Positions 19,909 to 27,549 of a stretch of DNA of 64,000 nucleotides are shown one piece after another (position 1 is the stretch's first letter; every line of letters starts with the position of its first letter). The translations under genes and the position numbers were made by a program. Under the pieces are notes generated by a model. That model had not been told where the DNA came from and searched no databases. It was given only the letters and a program-made list of their open reading frames with translations. Source of the DNA: Bradyrhizobium jicamae (GTDB lineage: Bacteria > Pseudomonadota > Alphaproteobacteria > Rhizobiales > Xanthobacteraceae). Where the stretch lies: positions 1 to 64,000 of the forward strand of contig NZ_JAFCKQ010000019.1 of NCBI RefSeq assembly GCF_018130215.1. The letters are read 5' to 3'.

Positions 19909-20160
19909 CTATCGCACGATCCGCTTCACGCGCCGCACGGCTTTCTTCGCCGGCGCGTCGGCCGCAGTTGCCGCCTCGCCTTGCGATCCCTCGGCGTCCC
20001 TTGCCTCGCGAAGCGCACGCAGCCGCTCCATGTTCTTGCGCACGGCGATCGCGTCGCGCTCGACTTCGGCCATGGCGCGGGCGCCCTCTTCGGCGGCAAG
20101 CCGCTGGCGCTCTGCTCGCGCAAGGCTTTCGGGCGAGAGATCGAGCTTCTTGATGGTCAT
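19909..20160 (-). CDS. Small charged hypothetical protein, 83 aa
   Basis: Encodes a highly charged, probably helical protein: an N-terminal MTIKKLDLSPESLARAERQR-type start, a coiled-coil-prone middle rich in R, E and A, and a basic tail AKKAVRRVKRIVR. No membrane segment. AGGAT precedes the ATG. The basic tail suggests nucleic-acid contact, but I do not recognise the family and infer no function. It is 171 bases downstream of the cold-shock gene on the same strand. Confidence 0.55.
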   Translation of the reverse strand: MTIKKLDLSPESLARAERQRLAAEEGARAMAEVERDAIAVRKNMERLRALREARDAEGSQGEAATAADAPAKKAVRRVKRIVR

Positions 20161-20331
20161 GTCATCCTGCTGTTTGGCGCATCCGCGCGATCACGCGCAA
20201 AGGGCAATCATAACGCAAAAGCCCGCCCAACCGTTGCGATCGAGCGGGCTGCATCGTCACTCCAGTACATCCGTGGAATGACGCGAAAGCATGTTCCTCG
20301 CCTGCGCGGAGATCATGCTCGAAGCGGAGAC

Positions 20332-20541
20332 TCACACCAGCGAGAGATTCTCTGCGCTGGTCTTGCCACGCATTTTGTCGGTCTTCAGCTCGAACGAGAC
20401 CTTCTGCCCCTCTGCGAGGCCGGTCAGGCCGGCGCGCTCAACCGCGCTGATGTGAACGAACACATCCTTGCTGCCGTCGCTCGGCTCGATGAAGCCAAAA
20501 CCCTTCTGACCGTTGAACCACTTCACAGTGCCTGTTGCCAT
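20332..20541 (-). CDS. cspA: Cold-shock protein, CspA family
   Basis: A 69-residue single-stranded nucleic-acid-binding OB-fold protein. The RNP1 motif KGFGFI and RNP2 motif VFVHIS are intact, and the start MATGTVKWFNGQKGFGFI is typical. GGAGAAGAG precedes the ATG; longer starts lie outside the family. It probably acts as an RNA chaperone. The upstream 213-base gap to the next gene could include the long leader usual for csp genes, but no cold box can be asserted from the sequence. Confidence 0.9.
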   Translation of the reverse strand: MATGTVKWFNGQKGFGFIEPSDGSKDVFVHISAVERAGLTGLAEGQKVSFELKTDKMRGKTSAENLSLV

Positions 20542-20754
20542 TTTCTCTTCTCCAAAGCGCATCCGCGCGTGTTGCTGCGAAAACCTTCGCATATCCATTC
20601 AACCGGCGATGTCTCTGGAAGAGGGCCGCTTTGACCATTCAACAAGGCACAACGGCTAATCGAATGACACGAATATACACACTTATTCCGAGAAAAACAA
20701 GGCGCGCGCCGGCCGCGTTCCCGCCAGCGGGCCGCGCCGGCGGCTGCGCTTGCC

Positions 20755-21117
20755 TCAAACGGCGTCAATGCAGGTGCAGCCGAAAAATCCCTCGTCGGGA
20801 TTGTGCAGCTTGACGCACATCACCTCCGGGGCGCCGTCGCAGCCGCCGATGCATTCGCGGCCGTCGTCATTGCCCTCGCACACGCGGAACGTCTGATCAT
20901 CGGGGAAATCCGGGAATGCGACGCGGAGGTTCCTCAGCTTGTCCTGCCAGGTCGCGGGCACAACAAACTTCTTGCCCTTGCCCTCGCGGATGAAGAAGCC
21001 GAATGGAAATCGCACGTCGCCGAGATTGACTGCGCTCAGGGCTTTCACCGCGGGATTGCTTGGGTCGCGGGCCTCCGTTGCGGTCAGAAAGGAGATGCCG
21101 TTGCGTATCGTAGCCAT
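20755..21117 (-). CDS. Hypothetical protein, 120 aa, cysteine-rich C-terminus
   Basis: Opens with MATIRNGISFLTATEARDP, behind a strong GGAGG. The first 80 residues look like a small soluble domain; the last 40 contain six cysteines in the order CEGN-x-C-x-GGC-x-MC-x-GCTC, suggesting a metal site. I do not recognise the family. It is alone on the minus strand upstream of the cold-shock gene, with about 210 bases between them, so co-transcription is uncertain. Confidence 0.55.
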   Translation of the reverse strand: MATIRNGISFLTATEARDPSNPAVKALSAVNLGDVRFPFGFFIREGKGKKFVVPATWQDKLRNLRVAFPDFPDDQTFRVCEGNDDGRECIGGCDGAPEVMCVKLHNPDEGFFGCTCIDAV

Positions 21118-21285
21118 GGTCGCCTCCATTGCAGGTGCGCAGATGCTACCAAACACGCGAGGGTTGCTTTGTTAATGTGTTCACAGTTTGAAACAAAGTG
21201 GGTGGGCGGGAGGTGAAGCGGGAGCGGAGACCACATCCGCGTCCCGGCTTTCGCCGGAAAGCCAGATGAGAACGTCGCCTCGCCG

Positions 21286-23715
21286 CTACTCCGCCGCCGC
21301 CTCCGCGCTCGGCTCGCCCTTCCAGCGCAGGATCTCGGCGGCGAGGATCGGGTGGTTGAAGCCCTTGACGGTCAGGTCGTCGATGGCGCGGCCCTCGACG
21401 TAAGGCTCGACCATGCCGTAGACGCGGCGGCTCACCACGATCTGGCCCGCCTTGGCCTCGCCGCAGAGGCGGGAGGCGAGGTTGGTGACGCTGCCGATCG
21501 CGGCATATTCCAGCCGCTGCTCGAAGCCGACCTGGCCGAGCGTGGCGTAGCCGAGCGCGATCCCGATGCCGAAGCCGAGGCTATGCCCGCGGTTGCGCCA
21601 CTTCTCGGTCAGGGCGCCGATGGTGTCGCGCATCTCCACCGCCATCTTCACCGCGCGTGCGGTGTGATCCTCGAGCTGGATCGGCGCGTTGAACAGGATC
21701 ATCACGCCGTCGCCGGCATAGCGGTCGAGCGTGCCCTCGTACTTGAAGATCAGCTTGCCGAGCGCTGCGTGATATTCGCGCAGCACGTTCATCGCCTCTT
21801 CCGGCTCGGTCGCCTCGGTGAAGGCCGTGAAGCCGCGCAGATCGCAGAACACCACCGTGACCTCGCGACGGTGGCTGTCGAGCAGCCCCTCATGCCCGTC
21901 GGAGGAGGCAATCAGCTGCGCCACTTGCGGCGCCAGGAAGCGCTCGAGCTTGCGGATGCGCTCGATCTCGCCGAGCTGGGTCTCGACCCGCGCCTCCAGC
22001 GACTTGTTCCAGTCCCTGAGCTCCTCGGTCTGCCGTTTGAGCTTGTCGGCCTGCTCGCGCACCGTGGTGTTGGCCTGCTCCAGCGCGTGGCTCTTGTGAT
22101 CCACCTCGGTGAACAGTCGCGCATTGCGCATCGCGAGCACCGACTGGTGCGCGAAGGTCTTCATCAGGCCGATCAGGTTGGCCGGGAAATCGCCGGCGAG
22201 CTTGCGCAGCACCACCAGCGCGCCGAGCACGCCCTGCTGGTCGACCAGGGGCACCACCAGCACCGCGTGGAAGCCGGCGCCGACCACGACGTCGCGCAGT
22301 GGCTGATCGGGCGAGGCGGCCAAGTCGGGGAAGGTGAGCGGCTCGCCCCTGGCGGCAGCCTCGCCGAGCGGGCTGTTGGCCTCGTTGATCGCGCGGTGAC
22401 GGCCCTCGGCGTTCTCGTCGATGCCGATCGATTGCGTCAGCTCGAAGGTGCGGCTCGGCGCGTCGTAACCGTAGATCAGCACGGCGTCGGCGTGGGTGAT
22501 CTCGAGCGCGCGGGCGGCGACCGTCGGCAGCACGGCATTGAGGTCGAGCGAGGAGGCGACCGCGCGGCCGACCTCCTCCAGCACCTTCAGCTCGTTGATC
22601 GATTGCGCGAGGTCCCGCGTGCGCTCGCTCACCTTGGCCTCGAGGCCGGAATAGGTCTCGGCGAGCTGGGAGGCCATGCTGTTGAACTGGCCCGCGAGTT
22701 CTTCCAGCTCGTCCGATGTCTTGACGTCGATGCGATGGCCGAAATCGCCGGCGCCGAGGCGGCGAGCGCCGGCGCGCAGTGCTGTGATCGGCACCAGCAT
22801 GCGCCGCGCCAGCACCGTGCCGGCGATGATCGCGACCACGAGGCCGAGCGAGATCAGGAGCGCGATGCGCACCAGCTGGTCGCGGATCGGCGACAAGGCC
22901 TGCGCGGTCGGCTGTTCGAAAAACACGTGCCAGCCGAGCTTCGGGACTGAGGTTGCGGTGCTCAGCACGGCGTCACCGTCGATATTGGTGCCGGATGCCA
23001 CCGGTGTGCCGTCGGAGGCGAGCAGGGCTGCGACCTGGGGAAGGCCGGAGAGGTCGCGGCCGACGGGGGGGCCCTTGGACGAAGATGCCAGCACGCGGCC
23101 CTTGGGGTCGACGACATAGGCATGCGCGAGGCGGCCGACCTGGGAATCGCCGAGAAAATCCGCCAGGAAGCCGAGGTCGATCTCGGCCACGGTGACGCCG
23201 GCATTGAAGCCGGAATGCTGTTCGCCGATCGACATGAACGGCCGCTCGTCGCGAAAATACGCGGGCGCGTAGGCGGTGCCGAGGTTCAGCGTCTCTGTGA
23301 AGCGCAGGTCACGGGAGAAGTCGGCGTTGGAGTTGACCGTCACGGTCTGGCGCGACAGTCTGAGCTCCTCGCGGCCCTGGCCGTTGATGTAGGTGAGCTG
23401 GCTGACTGCGGGCACCTGGGCGAGCAGCTGGGTGTAGTCGGCGCGGCGCATCGCCAGCGTGTTCGAATAGGCCCGCGTCGCCCAGGAGATCTGGCGGTCG
23501 AGGTCGGCGATCGACTGCTCGATGCGCTTGGCGGTGGCATCCGCCTTCTCGCTCATCGCGTCCCTCAGCGTGGTCTTGATGCCGCGGTAGCTGATCCAGG
23601 TCTCGAGCGCGCCGTTGACCGCGAGCACGAACACGACAAGGCCGACCAGCGCGAGGACGTATTTGGCGAACAAGCCTCCGCGCAGGAACCAGACCTTGTC
23701 CTTGACCCCGTTCAT
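21286..23715 (-). CDS. Membrane adenylate cyclase (class III) with HAMP and GAF domains
   Basis: An 809-residue receptor cyclase. Order: membrane helix (about 15-37), periplasmic sensor (about 40-275), second membrane helix (about 280-302), HAMP (about 303-355), coiled coil, GAF domain (about 375-525), second coiled coil, and a C-terminal cyclase domain (about 615-790). Metal-binding D625 (FCDLRGF) and D669 (YAGDGV) and the transition-state N745/R749 pair (NLASRLC) are present, so it should be active and make cAMP. A Crp-type regulator is encoded 2.4 kb away. The extracellular ligand is unknown. Confidence 0.85.
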   Translation of the reverse strand: MNGVKDKVWFLRGGLFAKYVLALVGLVVFVLAVNGALETWISYRGIKTTLRDAMSEKADATAKRIEQSIADLDRQISWATRAYSNTLAMRRADYTQLLAQVPAVSQLTYINGQGREELRLSRQTVTVNSNADFSRDLRFTETLNLGTAYAPAYFRDERPFMSIGEQHSGFNAGVTVAEIDLGFLADFLGDSQVGRLAHAYVVDPKGRVLASSSKGPPVGRDLSGLPQVAALLASDGTPVASGTNIDGDAVLSTATSVPKLGWHVFFEQPTAQALSPIRDQLVRIALLISLGLVVAIIAGTVLARRMLVPITALRAGARRLGAGDFGHRIDVKTSDELEELAGQFNSMASQLAETYSGLEAKVSERTRDLAQSINELKVLEEVGRAVASSLDLNAVLPTVAARALEITHADAVLIYGYDAPSRTFELTQSIGIDENAEGRHRAINEANSPLGEAAARGEPLTFPDLAASPDQPLRDVVVGAGFHAVLVVPLVDQQGVLGALVVLRKLAGDFPANLIGLMKTFAHQSVLAMRNARLFTEVDHKSHALEQANTTVREQADKLKRQTEELRDWNKSLEARVETQLGEIERIRKLERFLAPQVAQLIASSDGHEGLLDSHRREVTVVFCDLRGFTAFTEATEPEEAMNVLREYHAALGKLIFKYEGTLDRYAGDGVMILFNAPIQLEDHTARAVKMAVEMRDTIGALTEKWRNRGHSLGFGIGIALGYATLGQVGFEQRLEYAAIGSVTNLASRLCGEAKAGQIVVSRRVYGMVEPYVEGRAIDDLTVKGFNHPILAAEILRWKGEPSAEAAAE

Positions 23716-23851
23716 CCAGCCTCGTCCGCCCCTTCAAATGTACCGGGCGCGTCGCAGTATCGTGAGGATGTTTAGCACGGATCGAGGGGCCAAGGCGGTG
23801 CCTCGGGCCGCATGGTTAGCCCTGGCGTCTGGCGGAGGCGGTTCGGGGTGG

Positions 23852-25918
23852 TCAGCGGTTGAACAGCCGCCGCAGCACGTCGTTCATCGCCGGATTGTCC
23901 TGCTGGGCGGTATCGGCCGGGGGCTGGTCGGCGGGCGCCGGCGGGGCGGGCTGGTCCGCGGTGGGGGCTGCGGGCGCGGCCTGATCGAGACCCCGGCTGC
24001 CGTGGGGCGTGTTCTGATTGAGACCGGAGAGGCCCTGCTGCAGCAGGTTGCCGATGGTCTCGCCGAGCTGGCCGCCAGATGCGCCACCCGTGGCCCGGTC
24101 ACCGGTGCCGGGCGAAGTGTTGGTTCCATTGCCCTGCGCGCCGTTGAGGAGGTTGGTCAGGCCGCCAAGACCCTGATTGAGACCCTGGTTGAGGCCCTGA
24201 GTCAGCCCTTGCCCGTTCGGTCCGAACAGGCCCTTGCCCATCTGCTTGAGCCTGGCATAGGCGGCCTCGGGGTTGTCGAGGATGCCCTGCATCTCCGGAT
24301 AGATCCGCGGGGCGATCCACGGCCCCTCGATCATCACGGGAATGCCGAAGCCGACCGGATTGCCGGCCCGGCCCTGGCCTTCGGTCGTCATCACGAGCTG
24401 TGGCTCGACCCGGAACCCGATCTGTCTGGTGTTGATGTCGACGGTGCCGACCCCGGTCATCTTCACCAGCGGGCCGACCAGATTGAGGTCCGTGGTGACG
24501 GCCTGGCCCTGGTCGATCTTGAAGGAGGCGGAGAGCTGGCTGAGATCGGTCGACTGCTCCTGGCTCTCCTGCCAGCCGGAGAGCGTGCTGGCGGTGAGGT
24601 TCCGGATCATCTGCGCGACATTGAGGCCGATGATCTTGCCGTCCTGGAACACTGCGAAGGCGGTGCCGCCGAGACCCGCGACGATGGCACGCTCGCTGGT
24701 GCCTTGCGATCGCAGCGAGATCTTTGCCTGCATGCGGCCGTCGAGCTTGTCGAACCCGGCGAGGCTCTTCAGGACCGGCAGCGCGCGCACGCCGTTGAGG
24801 TCGAGCCCGAGCACGTAAGCCGGATTGGCGGTCGAGGCATCGATGGTGAGATCGGCATTGGCGTTGCCGTCATAGGCGCCGAGATTGGCCAGGCGGGCCT
24901 TCAGCACGCCGCCGTTCAGTTGCGCATCGATCGCCGCCGGTGCGAAGCGGCCGTCGCCGATCACAAGTTCCGCTGCGGAGATTTTCGCCTGCGCGTCGAC
25001 ATAATTCAGCCCGCCGAGGTCGATCGAGGCGTTGCTCCAGGAGGCGCCGGAGGCCTGCGCCGCCGCATCCGGCACGCTTGCGATCGCGATGCGCTGGAAG
25101 TCGAGATCGAGCTTCACCAGCGGCTTGTTGCTGGCGAAATCGACCGAGGCCCAGCCGGTGAAGCCGCCGTCGCCGAGCATGCCGGAGACGCCGTTGAACA
25201 TCGCGACCGTACCGTTCAGCCGCAGCTCGGCATGAGCCTTGATCGGTCCGGGCAACAGGCCGGGCGCGTCGAAGTTGAAGTCGGCCGGCACGTTCTGCCG
25301 CTCCAGCGGCTGGGTCGGCGCCGTGGCCCGGATCTCGAACTTCAGCGGCCTGTCGCCGGCGCGCGCATTGCCGGAAATCACGATCTTGCGGTCGTCACCG
25401 ACGCTGGCGGCGTTGAGCGTCTCGATCCGGTCCTCGACCCGGTCGCGGACATTGGCGAACACGATGGTGGCGCCCGTGATGCTGACATGGTGGATGGCAA
25501 AGGCGCCGGCGTCGCCCGAGGTCGCGGATTTCGCCAGCGGGTTGTCGTCCCTGATACGCTCGCGCTGCAGCGGCACATTCACCACGGGCCGGACGATCAC
25601 GAGGTCGCTGATATCGGGATGCCCCGACCACAGGCTGGACAGCGTCGTCTCGGCCTGGATGCTGCTCGCGGTGAAGCGGTTGTTGACCTCCTGCTCTTTC
25701 GGGTCCTGCAGGGCAACGTCGCTCAGCGTCAGGTTGACGGTCGGCCAAAGCCTGATCTTGGCGCCGCCATTGATCGCGAGCTTGTAGCCGGTCTCACGCT
25801 CCACCCGCTGCTTGATCGCCGAGGTCAGGAAGGAGGACGGGATCCCGACCGCCGCCAGCAGGACGATGATCACGATCATGGCGGCGATGGCGAGCCCGGC
25901 GAATTTCAATGCTCTCAT
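23852..25918 (-). CDS. AsmA-family protein with a glycine/glutamine-rich tail
   Basis: A 688-residue protein with an N-terminal membrane helix (about 5-27) and a long periplasmic beta-rich body of the AsmA type (LTSAIKQRVERETGYKL near the start, SGNARAGDRPLKF and DGRMQAKISLRSQG later). The family is linked to lipid transport and outer-membrane homeostasis. The last 150 residues are low in complexity: QGLNQGLNQGLGG-type repeats followed by proline/alanine/aspartate-rich sequence. The start at MRALKFAG is chosen because it leads directly into the membrane helix; an ATG ten codons upstream is possible. It is divergent from the Crp-type gene. Confidence 0.8.
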   Translation of the reverse strand: MRALKFAGLAIAAMIVIIVLLAAVGIPSSFLTSAIKQRVERETGYKLAINGGAKIRLWPTVNLTLSDVALQDPKEQEVNNRFTASSIQAETTLSSLWSGHPDISDLVIVRPVVNVPLQRERIRDDNPLAKSATSGDAGAFAIHHVSITGATIVFANVRDRVEDRIETLNAASVGDDRKIVISGNARAGDRPLKFEIRATAPTQPLERQNVPADFNFDAPGLLPGPIKAHAELRLNGTVAMFNGVSGMLGDGGFTGWASVDFASNKPLVKLDLDFQRIAIASVPDAAAQASGASWSNASIDLGGLNYVDAQAKISAAELVIGDGRFAPAAIDAQLNGGVLKARLANLGAYDGNANADLTIDASTANPAYVLGLDLNGVRALPVLKSLAGFDKLDGRMQAKISLRSQGTSERAIVAGLGGTAFAVFQDGKIIGLNVAQMIRNLTASTLSGWQESQEQSTDLSQLSASFKIDQGQAVTTDLNLVGPLVKMTGVGTVDINTRQIGFRVEPQLVMTTEGQGRAGNPVGFGIPVMIEGPWIAPRIYPEMQGILDNPEAAYARLKQMGKGLFGPNGQGLTQGLNQGLNQGLGGLTNLLNGAQGNGTNTSPGTGDRATGGASGGQLGETIGNLLQQGLSGLNQNTPHGSRGLDQAAPAAPTADQPAPPAPADQPPADTAQQDNPAMNDVLRRLFNR

Positions 25919-26055
25919 GTCGTCGTTCCAGGGCCGGCAAGGCGGCAATCGATCGGTTCAGCGGCGGGCGGCCGTGTCCGGTCGCCCGAGACTATCCCGG
26001 AAACGCAGGTTCGCTCCAATGGCCGGAAAAATAATCCGTTACCGGCATGAACTTA

Positions 26056-26071
26056 TGTGACGCACGACACA
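26056..26071. promoter_or_regulatory. CRP-like box upstream of the Crp-type gene
   Basis: TGTGACGCACGACACA matches TGTGA-N6-TCACA at nine of ten conserved bases. It ends 69 bases before the Crp-type start, a position that fits autoregulation. The divergent AsmA gene begins 137 bases away on the other side. Confidence 0.55.
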
Positions 26072-26140
26072 CTCCCATCAGGGTGAACTTTGCTAACCGG
26101 CAGGGGCGGGACGCGTTTGGATCGATTTGGAAGGCACAGG

Positions 26141-26815
26141 ATGAGCAAACAGGCCGAATTTGCGGTGATTTTGAAGATGAACCCGATGTTCGCGGATCTC
26201 GGCGCGGACCAGTTGCAGCGGCTGTCGAGCCTCTGCCACACCCAGCAGCTGTCCTCGGGCGAGGTGCTGTTCCAGAAGGGCGATGCCGGCGATGCCCTGT
26301 TCGGGGTCCGCCGCGGCCAGATCCGGATCGAGACCGGCGCCCCCGATGGCAGCCGGCTGACGCTGAACTTCATGGGGCCCGGCGACCTGTTCGGCGAGGT
26401 CGCGGTGCTCGACGGCCAGGACCGCACGGCGGATGCGACTGCGGGCGAGGCTAGCGAATTATTCGTGCTGCGACGCGAGGATTTCCTCACCTTCCTGGAG
26501 CGCGAGCCCAAGGTCGCGGTGCGGCTGATCGAACTGCTCTGCCAGCGCATCCGCTGGCAGAGCGAGCGCATGGAGGAATCCGTTCTGCAGCCGCTTCCGG
26601 TGCGGCTGGCGCGGCGGCTGTGCGCGCTGGCGGAGGATTTCGGATCCGAGGTCCACATCTCGCAGGAGCAACTTGGCGTGTTCGTCGGCGCCGCGCGCGA
26701 GAGCGTCAACCGCCAGCTGCAGACCTGGCGCAAGGACGGCATTCTCGACCTGCAGCGCGGCCGCATCCTGCTGCACAACATGCCCAAGCTCACCGCGGTG
26801 GCCCGCAACGACTAG
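26141..26815 (+). CDS. Crp/Fnr-family transcription regulator, Crp-like
   Basis: A 224-residue protein with an N-terminal cyclic-nucleotide domain and a C-terminal winged helix. The phosphate-binding cassette has G85-E86 and R95-T96 (GQDRTADATA), the arrangement of cAMP binders, and there is no FNR-type cysteine cluster. The recognition helix reads ARESVNR, placing R186, E187 and R191 where E. coli CRP has the Arg, Glu and Arg that read TGTGA. The start behind GGAAGG is chosen over an upstream ATG. A receptor adenylate cyclase is encoded nearby, and CRP-like boxes lie upstream of this gene and elsewhere in the window. It ends before a bidirectional terminator. Confidence 0.8.
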   Translation: MSKQAEFAVILKMNPMFADLGADQLQRLSSLCHTQQLSSGEVLFQKGDAGDALFGVRRGQIRIETGAPDGSRLTLNFMGPGDLFGEVAVLDGQDRTADATAGEASELFVLRREDFLTFLEREPKVAVRLIELLCQRIRWQSERMEESVLQPLPVRLARRLCALAEDFGSEVHISQEQLGVFVGAARESVNRQLQTWRKDGILDLQRGRILLHNMPKLTAVARND

Positions 26816-26869
26816 GGCCGCTACCTGCAACGCGGGCGCGAAGACCCGATCGTCTCGCGCACATATTTT

Positions 26870-26887
26870 CGTATACCTACGTATACC
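26870..26887. repeat. Short direct repeat CGTATACC-TA-CGTATACC
   Basis: Two identical octamers separated by TA, each containing the palindrome GTATAC. It lies in an AT-rich patch in the 242-base gap between the convergent Crp-type and SnoaL-like genes. It could be an operator or simply sequence of low constraint; no transcript is known to start there. Confidence 0.4.
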
Positions 26888-26996
26888 GGGCTGCTCAAAA
26901 GACTTGCTTGCGGGAACCGCGCGGCATCGCTTTGATTGTCGGCGCGGGTCCTTGGGGTGACACCCAGCCTTGCTGGCCTCACGCCATCCACCTGGA

Positions 26997-27034
26997 AACC
27001 CCTGCGGTCCTCCCGTTGACCGCAGGGGTTTTGA
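26997..27034. terminator. Bidirectional intrinsic terminator
   Basis: AACCCCTGCGGT and ACCGCAGGGGTT form a perfect 12-base stem around a 10-base loop. T residues follow on the plus strand and A residues precede it, so it can end transcription from the Crp-type gene and from the convergent SnoaL-like gene. Confidence 0.85.
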
Positions 27035-27057
27035 TTCCTGATATTTGCCGTCCATCG

Positions 27058-27462
27058 CTAGGCTGAGATGATCTCCTTCAGTTGAGCTGTATCGGTGAAT
27101 TCAACCAGCTCCGCGACCTTTCCGTTCTCAAACCTGAAGAGGTCGACCAATTCGGTGGTGAAGGTGCGGTCCTTGGGAACGAAGCGGATCTTCAGCCTCG
27201 AGTGCACGGCGGCGCGATCACCATCGACGAGAAAGCTCGTGATTTCGCGCTCGAGGAACTCGAAGTCCGTGGAAAACTGCTTCAGCGCCTGCTTGATGTT
27301 CTGGTGACCGCTGATGGTACAGGTGATGGGGAGCGTCCTCTTGTCGCCGAACAGCTCGAAGGTCGCATCGGATCCAAATGCTTCCATGAGCTCTTCGACC
27401 TGCCCCCTGCTGCGAGCGGCATAAGCCTGGTTGACCAATCGCTGTATCGCTTCCCGGTCCAT
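27058..27462 (-). CDS. SnoaL/NTF2-like fold protein
   Basis: A 134-residue alpha+beta cone protein: an N-terminal helix (REAIQRLVNQAYAARSRGQ), ATFELFG strand, and a C-terminal VDLFRFENGKVAELVEF hairpin that is typical of SnoaL-like polyketide-cyclase and steroid-isomerase folds. AGGAGG precedes the chosen ATG. The fold serves many enzymes and binding proteins, so no reaction can be assigned. It is 87 bases upstream of the RND pump stop on the same strand and may lie at the end of an unrelated unit. Confidence 0.7.
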   Translation of the reverse strand: MDREAIQRLVNQAYAARSRGQVEELMEAFGSDATFELFGDKRTLPITCTISGHQNIKQALKQFSTDFEFLEREITSFLVDGDRAAVHSRLKIRFVPKDRTFTTELVDLFRFENGKVAELVEFTDTAQLKEIISA

Positions 27463-27549
27463 GTGCGCGTCCTCCTGCCCTAAAGGAGAGCACTCTACCA
27501 TATGGGGAGAAAGATTCGATCGACAACTTTCGAGCGTTGCGCTTCGGCT

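Noticed and set aside
23615..26050. Open frame of 811 codons on the plus strand opposite the AsmA gene.
   Set aside because: Antisense shadow of the AsmA gene with no recognisable domain.
26141..26815. Identification of the Crp/Fnr protein as an oxygen-sensing FNR or FixK.
   Set aside because: It lacks the N-terminal cysteine cluster of FNR, and the recognition helix and nearby boxes fit TGTGA rather than TTGAT sites.
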